DNA of 40,278 nt from NCBI GenBank assembly GCA_016780385.1, contig JADHLY010000015.1:1-40278 (forward strand), read 5' to 3'. This DNA comes from Flavobacteriales bacterium (lineage in GTDB: Bacteria; Bacteroidota; Bacteroidia; Flavobacteriales_D; Sanyastnellaceae). Below the pieces are notes generated by a model. That model was not told the origin of the DNA, made no database searches, and was given only the letters and a program-made list of their open reading frames with translations. A program made the translations under genes and the position numbers. Shown piece after piece: positions 34,082 to 40,278 of this stretch. The number at the start of each line of letters is the position of its first letter. Within the stretch, counting starts at the first letter, position 1.

Positions 34082-35299
34082 GTGTCCAACCAACGCGCCA
34101 TACTCCACCTCGACCTCGACACCTTCTTCGTGTCAGTCGAGCGGCTTATGGACAGCCGGTTGCAGGGAAAGCCACTGCTGATTGGCGGCACGGGGGACCG
34201 CGGTGTGGTGGCGTCCTGCAGCTACGAATCCCGGCGTTTTGGCGTCCATTCCGGCATGCCCATGCGCATGGCGCGGGAACTCTGTCCCGAAGCCTTGGTC
34301 ATCCGAGGCAACTCCGCCACCTACACCAAGTATTCTCATGCGGTCACCGACATCGTTCGGGAAGCCGTTCCCGTCTGTGAGAAGACCTCCATCGATGAGT
34401 TCTACGCCGACCTCACCGGGATGGACCGCTTCTTCGGCTGCTGGCAATACGCCAGCGAGTTGCGCCAACGGGTCATGCGCGAAACCGGGCTCCCGATCTC
34501 CTTTGGCCTCTCCCAAAACAAAACCGTCTCCAAAGTGGCCACCGGCGAAGCCAAACCCAACAACGCCATCCGCATCGAACGGGGCACCGAGCGGCCTTTC
34601 CTGGCGCCTTTGGGCATCCGCAAAATCCCCATGGTCGGCGAAAAGACCTATCAAACCCTGCGCAACCTCGGGGTTCGGCGCATCGCCACACTTCAGGAAA
34701 TGCCGGTCGACATGATGGAACGCGTCCTCGGAAAACCGGGCCGCATCATCTGGCGCAAAGCCCAGGGCGAGGACCCCTCACCTGTCATGCCCACCAGCGA
34801 ACGAAAGTCCATCTCGACCGAGCGGACTTTTCGCAAGGACACCACCGATACGGCCCAGTTGCGCAGCATCCTCATCGCCATGGCCGAAAACCTCGCCTTC
34901 CAATTGCGCCGGGGCCGCAAGTTGACCGCCTGCATTACCCTCAAGGTCCGGTACAGCGACTTCGATACGCGCACGCTTCAGGCCCGCATTCCCTACACAG
35001 CGGCCGACCACCACCTCGTGCCCAAGGCCCTCGAGCTATTCGACCGGCTGTACGATCGGCGGGTACTCGTCCGGCTCGTCGGCATCCGGTACAGCCACCT
35101 CGTCGGCGGCGGCATGCAGATGGGCCTCTTCGACGACGACGACCAACGCCAAGCCCTCTACCAAGCCATGGATGGGCTCCGGGACCGCTTCGGTGACCGG
35201 ATCATCTTTTCGGCCGCCACCCTCGGCGCCCGCACCATTGGCCGGTCCAATCCCTTCTCCGGAGACGCCCCCCTCCTCCTTGCCAACCGACACCAGTAA
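34082..35299 (+). CDS. dinB: DNA polymerase IV (Y-family)
   Basis: This error-prone lesion-bypass polymerase has 405 residues. Catalytic carboxylates are intact: Asp11 in HLDLDTFFVSVE and Asp105-Glu106 in TSIDEFYAD. Further Y-family marks are the YESRRFGVHSGMPM finger segment and the helix-hairpin-helix thumb (KIPMVGEKTYQTLRNLG). A little-finger domain follows, with a clamp-binding-type QMGLF at 346-350. It is therefore an active Pol IV rather than a catalytically dead ImuB. I prefer GTG 34082 (MSNQRAILHLDLD); TTG 34073 is possible. It is the first gene of a tight operon: SRAP begins 12 nt after the stop. Confidence 0.95.
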   Translation: MSNQRAILHLDLDTFFVSVERLMDSRLQGKPLLIGGTGDRGVVASCSYESRRFGVHSGMPMRMARELCPEALVIRGNSATYTKYSHAVTDIVREAVPVCEKTSIDEFYADLTGMDRFFGCWQYASELRQRVMRETGLPISFGLSQNKTVSKVATGEAKPNNAIRIERGTERPFLAPLGIRKIPMVGEKTYQTLRNLGVRRIATLQEMPVDMMERVLGKPGRIIWRKAQGEDPSPVMPTSERKSISTERTFRKDTTDTAQLRSILIAMAENLAFQLRRGRKLTACITLKVRYSDFDTRTLQARIPYTAADHHLVPKALELFDRLYDRRVLVRLVGIRYSHLVGGGMQMGLFDDDDQRQALYQAMDGLRDRFGDRIIFSAATLGARTIGRSNPFSGDAPLLLANRHQ

Positions 35300-35311
35300 A
35301 TTGAACCCCGC

Positions 35312-36154
35312 ATGTGTGGACGCTACGTCACCGTTACCTCCGTCAAAGCCATCGAGCAGCGTTTCCAGGTCACCGCAGGGCCGGAATACACCAACGCGCC
35401 CGCGCCGCCCAACACCAACGTCTCCCACGGTGACCTCGCTCCTGTGGTCACCGGTGATCGGCCCGATGCGCTCCAAACCATGCAATTCGGCTTCACCCCC
35501 TCTTGGGCCAAGAAGCAGTTCTACATGATCAACGCCCGCAGTGAAGGCGACCACAACACAGAAAACGATCCCGGCTATCGCGGGGCCATGGGCATCCTAC
35601 AGAAGCCCATGTTCCGGCAAGCAATCCGCACGCGGAGGTGCCTGATTGTGGCCGATGCCTTCATCGAAGGGCCACAGCGCGAAAAGCTCGCCAAACCATA
35701 TGTGGTCTATGCCCGAGATGGGAAGCGCCCCTTCGCCCTCGCAGGAATCTGGGACGAGTGGACGGACTCCGGCACAGGCGAAGTCATCCGCTCCTTTGCC
35801 ATCATCACCACCACCGCCTGTGACGTCCTGAACACCATCGGACACCACCGCTCACCCGTGATGCTCAATCCCGAGGACGAACGCAAGTGGATTGACCCCG
35901 CTACACCGCTCAACGACGCTACCTCCTTACTGAGGCCCATTCCGGACGGCACGCTCAACGCCTACCCCATCGACCCGGCCATCAAAAACCCCCGGCTCAA
36001 CGGCACATCGCTGCTCCAGCCGACCGGGCAGCGGGTCTTCCCGGAATACGACTTCGAACTGCACCAGTCCTTGGAGATGTTTGGTATGGGCGAATCCCGG
36101 GCGCGCAAAATCCGGGGAAGAGGGGCCGAAGCCGACCAAGGCAGCCTGTTCTGA
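35312..36154 (+). CDS. SRAP domain protein (HMCES/YedK family), abasic-site crosslinking
   Basis: SRAP proteins form a covalent thiazolidine link between Cys2 and abasic sites in single-stranded DNA, shielding them from error-prone processing. The 280-residue protein has the invariant MCGRY N-terminus (Cys2 exposed after Met removal), Asn74 in INARSE, Glu119 in DAFIEG (usually FYEW) and the catalytic His in IGHHRSPVML (178/179). It ends in QGSLF (276-280), which resembles a bacterial sliding-clamp-binding motif. It is longer than E. coli YedK (about 222). Its place between dinB and a DnaE-type polymerase agrees with published predictions tying SRAP to SOS operons. Confidence 0.95.
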   Translation: MCGRYVTVTSVKAIEQRFQVTAGPEYTNAPAPPNTNVSHGDLAPVVTGDRPDALQTMQFGFTPSWAKKQFYMINARSEGDHNTENDPGYRGAMGILQKPMFRQAIRTRRCLIVADAFIEGPQREKLAKPYVVYARDGKRPFALAGIWDEWTDSGTGEVIRSFAIITTTACDVLNTIGHHRSPVMLNPEDERKWIDPATPLNDATSLLRPIPDGTLNAYPIDPAIKNPRLNGTSLLQPTGQRVFPEYDFELHQSLEMFGMGESRARKIRGRGAEADQGSLF

Positions 36155-36194
36155 GGCGGGCACCACACCGCCCTCCTTTTTCGCCCCCATCACC

Positions 36195-39100
36195 ATGTAC
36201 CTGAACACCCATTCGTGGTTCAGCCTCCGCTACGGCGTCATGCAGCCGGAGGAGCTCCTCGCCGAAGCGCAAGCGGCGGGCGCGACGTGCATGGCCCTCA
36301 CCGATGTGCACTGCACCGCCGGCGGGCCGGACTTCGCACGGCTGGCACCGAAATACGGAGTGCGCCCCGTCCTAGGGGTGGACTTCCGGGACGGCGCGGT
36401 CCAACGCTATGTCGGCCTCGCCCGGGACCACGACGGCTACGAGCGGCTCTGCGGCTTCCTGTCTGGACTGCTGCACGAAGGGTATGCCGGCAAGCCCGCC
36501 CGGATGCCGGACCGCGCCCCGGCCCTCGAGGGGGTGGTATGGATCTACCCCTGGGGGCGGCGAACGGAGCGAACTGCCGACGGCAGCCCACGGGCGCCCT
36601 GGCAGCAACCCGGCGGACTGCGGTGCGACGAACTTGTGGGCGTCCGACCCACCGAACTCGGCGCCCTCAGACTGGCCCTCCAGCGCGACCCCGAAGGCAC
36701 CCCGAGCAGCCGCATGGTCGCCTTGCAAACGGCCTCCTTCCGCCACAAGCGGGACCACAACGCCCACCGCCTGCTGCGCGCCATCGACCACAATTGCCTG
36801 CTCGCCAAACTGCCCGAACAGCAGGTCGCACCCACCACGGACCGCCTGTTGCGCGCCGGCGAACTCGAAGGCGCCTATGCCGAATTCCCTTGGCTGACGG
36901 AGCGCGCCAATGCCCTGCTCGACGCCTGTCACATCGACTTCGACGGCGACCTCGGCGACCAAGAAGACGGGGCCACCCACCGCAACATCCGCACCTTTAC
37001 CGGCTCCATCATCGAAGACGAACGGCTCATCCGCACGCTGTGCGCCGAAGGCCTGGCCTACCGTTACCCCGACGCCGACGAAACCATCCTCAACCGGATG
37101 GAGCACGAGATCGAGGTCCTCCGCGAGAAAGAGTTTCTCGCCTACTTCCTCGTCAATTGGGACATCACCACCTATGCGCGGTCCCGCGGATACTTCCACG
37201 TAGGGCGGGGCAGCGGCGCCAACAGCCTGGTCGCCTACCTCCTGCGCATCACCGATGTCGACCCCATTGAGCTCGACCTCTACTTCGAACGCTTCATCAA
37301 CCTCTACCGGTCCAACCCCCCGGATTTCGACCTCGACTTCTCCTGGACGGACCGCGACGACGTCACGCGCTACATCTTCGAACGCTACGAGCACGTCGCT
37401 CTGCTCGGGGCCTACAACACGTTTCAATACCGCGCTGTGGTCCGAGAGCTTGGCAAGGTCTTCGGCCTGCCCAAACACGAAATCGACACGCTGGCCTCCG
37501 GACGGTTCGACCCTGCCAAGCTCGGAGAGTTCGAACGTGCTGTCATCCGCTATGCCGGTGTGCTCCGCGATTTCCCGAACCAAATCTCCATCCACGCCTG
37601 TGGCATCATCATCTCGGACCGGCCCATCCACCGGACCTGTGCGACTTTTCTGCCCCCGAAAGGCTTCCCCACCACCCAATACGACATGGTGGTCGCCGAA
37701 GACCTCGCCCTCCACAAATTCGACATCCTGTCCCAGCGCGGCCTCGCCAAGATCAAGGACGCCCTAGACCTCATCGCGGAGACCGACCCAGACGCCGACA
37801 TCGACATCCACGACATGAAGCGGTTCAAGGCCGACCCGCGCGTGCAGCACCTACTACGAGAAGCTGAGGCCATCGGGTGCTTCTATGTGGAGTCGCCCGC
37901 CATGCGGATGCTCATGCGGAAGCTGCGGGTCGACGACTACCTCGGCCTGGTCGCCGCCAGCTCCGTCATCCGGCCCGGCGTAGCGCGCAGTGGGATGATG
38001 CGCGCCTACATAGAACGGCACCGCTTCCCCGAACGCCGAAAAGACGCGCACCCCATCCTCCTGGAGATCATGCCGGAGACCTACGGGGTCATGGTCTACC
38101 AAGAAGACGTCATCAAGGTGGCCCACCGGTTTGCCGGGCTCGACCTCGGCGAGGCCGATGTGCTGCGGCGCGGGATGTCAGGCAAATTCCGATCGCGGGA
38201 AGAATTCCAGAAAGCACGCCAGGCCTTCTTCGACAAGGCCGCGGAAAAAGGCCATCCCAAGGACATGATTGCCGAGGTCTGGCGGCAGGTCGAAAGTTTT
38301 GCCGGCTACGCCTTTGCCAAGGGCCACTCGGCCTCCTTCGCCGTCGAAAGCTACCAGAGCCTGTTCCTCAAAGCCTACTGGCCGCTGGAATACATGACCG
38401 CCTGCATCAACAACTTCGGCGGCTTCTACCGCACCGAATTCTACGTCCACGAAGCCCGGCTGCTGGGCGGCCGGATCGCCGCGCCCTGCGTCAACACCGG
38501 TGGATACACCGCCCGTTACGCCCCCAACTCACGGACCATTATCCTCGGCTTCAACCTCGTCAAGGGAGTGGAGGGCGAGACCGCCGCGCGCATCGAACGC
38601 GAACGCCGCCTCAACGGACCCTATCACAACCTGGAGGGGTTCGTACGGCGCACCGGAACGGGCCTCGAACAGTTGCTCACCCTCATCCGCATCGGCGCCT
38701 TCCGTTGGACCGGCCTCTCCAAGCAGCAACTCCAATGGGAGGCCCACTTCCTGCTCGGCCACCTCCCCAAACGGGCGCCTACCGCTGACCTCTTTCACGC
38801 CACAACCGCCCTGGCCTCCAACCGCGATACCCTAAATAGCCTGCCCGCCCTGGCCGGCGGGCCAGAAGAAGATGCTTACGACGAAATCGAGCTCCTTGGG
38901 TTTCCGCTGTCGTCGACCTTCCACCTGCTCACACCAGAAGCCAAAGCCATCACCGCACAGAGCATCCCTGCCCGCGCGCTGTCCGAACGCACCGGTCAGA
39001 AAGTCGCGGTGGCCGGATACCTCGTCACCGTCAAGGAGACCTCCACCGTGAAGGGGGAGCGCATGCTGTTCGGCTGCTTCGTAGACCGCGAAGGACAATG

Positions 39101-39344
39101 GGTCGACACCGTGCATTTCCCCCCCGTCGCCCGGGCCTTCCCGTTCCGGAGCCGTGGCGCCTACCTCATCCACGGCACCGTGCAAGAGGAGTTCAACTGC
39201 CTCAACATCGAGGTCGACCGCATGGAAAAACTCGACCTCCAGCCCGACCCCCGTTACGACGAAAGCACACCTACAAAAGCAAGACCCTCAGGACGGCAAT
39301 ACCGCCGCGTACCACAAGCACGGCGCCTGCCCAACGCTTCCTAA
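36195..39344 (+). CDS. DnaE-type polymerase, ImuC/DnaE2-like (error-prone)
   Basis: A C-family polymerase of 1049 residues. The PHP domain opens with YLNTHSWFSLRYGVMQPEEL and TDVHCTAGGPDF. The palm shows FHVGRGSGANSLVAYLLR and the catalytic PDFDLDFSWTDRDDV (about 375-390). A tandem HhH region, an OB domain (KVAVAGYLVTVKETSTVKGERM) and a candidate clamp motif TADLF (about 862-866) follow. The length matches ImuC/DnaE2 (about 1000-1100) rather than the longer replicative DnaE, and the operon with dinB and SRAP supports a translesion role. The gap after SRAP is 40 nt. No imuA is present in the window. A genome-wide check for a second, longer dnaE would settle the assignment. Confidence 0.92.
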   Translation: MYLNTHSWFSLRYGVMQPEELLAEAQAAGATCMALTDVHCTAGGPDFARLAPKYGVRPVLGVDFRDGAVQRYVGLARDHDGYERLCGFLSGLLHEGYAGKPARMPDRAPALEGVVWIYPWGRRTERTADGSPRAPWQQPGGLRCDELVGVRPTELGALRLALQRDPEGTPSSRMVALQTASFRHKRDHNAHRLLRAIDHNCLLAKLPEQQVAPTTDRLLRAGELEGAYAEFPWLTERANALLDACHIDFDGDLGDQEDGATHRNIRTFTGSIIEDERLIRTLCAEGLAYRYPDADETILNRMEHEIEVLREKEFLAYFLVNWDITTYARSRGYFHVGRGSGANSLVAYLLRITDVDPIELDLYFERFINLYRSNPPDFDLDFSWTDRDDVTRYIFERYEHVALLGAYNTFQYRAVVRELGKVFGLPKHEIDTLASGRFDPAKLGEFERAVIRYAGVLRDFPNQISIHACGIIISDRPIHRTCATFLPPKGFPTTQYDMVVAEDLALHKFDILSQRGLAKIKDALDLIAETDPDADIDIHDMKRFKADPRVQHLLREAEAIGCFYVESPAMRMLMRKLRVDDYLGLVAASSVIRPGVARSGMMRAYIERHRFPERRKDAHPILLEIMPETYGVMVYQEDVIKVAHRFAGLDLGEADVLRRGMSGKFRSREEFQKARQAFFDKAAEKGHPKDMIAEVWRQVESFAGYAFAKGHSASFAVESYQSLFLKAYWPLEYMTACINNFGGFYRTEFYVHEARLLGGRIAAPCVNTGGYTARYAPNSRTIILGFNLVKGVEGETAARIERERRLNGPYHNLEGFVRRTGTGLEQLLTLIRIGAFRWTGLSKQQLQWEAHFLLGHLPKRAPTADLFHATTALASNRDTLNSLPALAGGPEEDAYDEIELLGFPLSSTFHLLTPEAKAITAQSIPARALSERTGQKVAVAGYLVTVKETSTVKGERMLFGCFVDREGQWVDTVHFPPVARAFPFRSRGAYLIHGTVQEEFNCLNIEVDRMEKLDLQPDPRYDESTPTKARPSGRQYRRVPQARRLPNAS

Positions 39345-39347
39345 ACT

Positions 39348-40278
39348 TCAACGGTCGAACGCCCAGCGCACCCCGGCATAGATGTTCCGCCCAAAAATCG
39401 GCGCGTACACCAGAGAGGCATCAAACAAGGGTTCTGTAGAGGGTGTGGGACCGTCCGGGGCCAAATGGTCCACTCCAATGATCGGGTCCACCTGCCGGTA
39501 GTCGGTGACGTTTTCAACGCCGACATAAATCTGCTGGCCCTCCCCAAAGTCCCGGCTGACCTGGACATTGCCCGTCATGAACGTCGGCGCGTACTCTGGC
39601 CGTTGGAAACCTTCAGGGTTCGTGTACGTCCAAGGCAAACGCTGCGGACCCGTCACTTGGAACGTCACATCTGCCCGCCATTGACGACCTTGTTTGTCCG
39701 GCTTCGATCCATACGCCACCGTGGTGAATCCGCGGTGCTGGGCCACAAAAGGATCCTGCCGATACCCCACGAAATCCCCGTAATCGCTCACCGCATTCAC
39801 GTAGCGGTAGGCTACGGTCACATCAATCCGCTTAGACCAATCCCACCAGAATTCCGCCTGCATGCTCTCTGACTGGCTGTAGCCTTGGCGCACCAACGCC
39901 AGACCAGGCGTATCCACATCCACAAAGACCCGATTCGCAAAAGTCACACGATAACCGTCCAAACTGAAACTCGCGTCGCGGTATCCCAACGAGAACTTGG
40001 ACAAGAAATTGAGGCCCACATTCCAGCTTTCCTCGGGATCCAAGCCACGGAAACCATCCGCAGCGTCGGCATCCGGAAACGCCCAAGCCCGGTTCGAAGC
40101 CCATACCCCTGCGAATTCGGCAAAAGGCACCGACGTGCGCCAACCTCTGCCCGCAGCCAATTTCAGCGTCATGGCATCCGTCATCGACCAACGTGCATTC
40201 AAGCGCGGAGACACGAAGACCCCGAAGGTGTCGTGGATATCCGAACGCAGCCCCAGCACCATGTCCCAGCGCTCCCGC
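39348..40278 (-). CDS. TonB-dependent receptor, C-terminal part (partial, 5' end beyond the window)
   Basis: The open frame enters from the right edge (codons RERWDMVLGLRSD) and ends at 39348, giving about 309 residues of a beta-barrel. Family marks are FVSPRLNARWSMTDAMTLKL, GRGWRTSVPFAEFAGVW, and the final barrel segments QIYVGVENVTDYRQVDP and FGRNIYAGVRWAF, typical of the TonB-receptor C-terminus. The plug domain lies outside the window, so the ligand cannot be judged. It is convergent with the DnaE-like gene with only 3 bp between stops. Confidence 0.9.
   Translation of the reverse strand, partial: RERWDMVLGLRSDIHDTFGVFVSPRLNARWSMTDAMTLKLAAGRGWRTSVPFAEFAGVWASNRAWAFPDADAADGFRGLDPEESWNVGLNFLSKFSLGYRDASFSLDGYRVTFANRVFVDVDTPGLALVRQGYSQSESMQAEFWWDWSKRIDVTVAYRYVNAVSDYGDFVGYRQDPFVAQHRGFTTVAYGSKPDKQGRQWRADVTFQVTGPQRLPWTYTNPEGFQRPEYAPTFMTGNVQVSRDFGEGQQIYVGVENVTDYRQVDPIIGVDHLAPDGPTPSTEPLFDASLVYAPIFGRNIYAGVRWAFDR

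Overview
The window reads as a compact, GC-rich chromosomal segment of a Bacteroidota bacterium, most likely a Flavobacteriales-like lineage. The evidence is the gene set (DUF4286 next to rsmA, Nfu with an N-terminal Nfu_N domain, two-domain periplasmic amidohydrolases, a DUF4139 protein, TonB receptors, secreted proteins with dockerin-like or T9SS-like tails), the lack of Shine-Dalgarno sequences, and repeated TAnnTTTG-like -7 boxes. Assignment below phylum is inference. I found no tRNA, rRNA, insertion sequence or CRISPR array. No gap between genes exceeds about 130 bp.

Layout: 1-5287 (minus) is the 5' part of a giant secreted fibre protein built from phage-tail-fibre-like modules and heptad coils; it runs off the left edge. 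5399-6528 holds DUF4286 and rsmA (ATGA overlap), convergent with a secreted protein (6522-7790). Then come fructose-bisphosphatase (7905-8960), a TonB receptor (9025-10998), mfd (minus), truB and queA. A bidirectional terminator separates queA from a secreted redoxin and an acyl-CoA carboxylase beta subunit (both minus). aspS and a bacilliredoxin follow, then a second terminator, an orphan YadA-head-like secreted protein (minus), trpS, a small 13-residue-repeat protein (minus) and a DUF4139 protein. 25950-30412 (minus) is a pair of translationally coupled periplasmic amidohydrolases. Divergent from them are nfu and an XRE/S24 LexA-like regulator, then a secreted zinc protease. 34082-39344 is dinB, an SRAP (HMCES/YedK) gene and a short DnaE polymerase. 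A TonB receptor C-terminus closes the window.

Most interesting: (1) the right end looks like a non-canonical DNA-damage mutagenesis cassette. It pairs a self-cleaving S24 regulator with a catalytically intact Pol IV, an abasic-site SRAP protein carrying a C-terminal clamp-type motif, and an ImuC/DnaE2-sized polymerase. A perfect 8-bp inverted repeat sits in the dinB promoter. (2) The left end is a giant fibre with four distinct repeat grammars, including an exact 66-residue plus n x 25-residue nesting. (3) Several genes carry a TAnnTTTR box exactly 5 nt before the start codon, suggesting leaderless transcripts.
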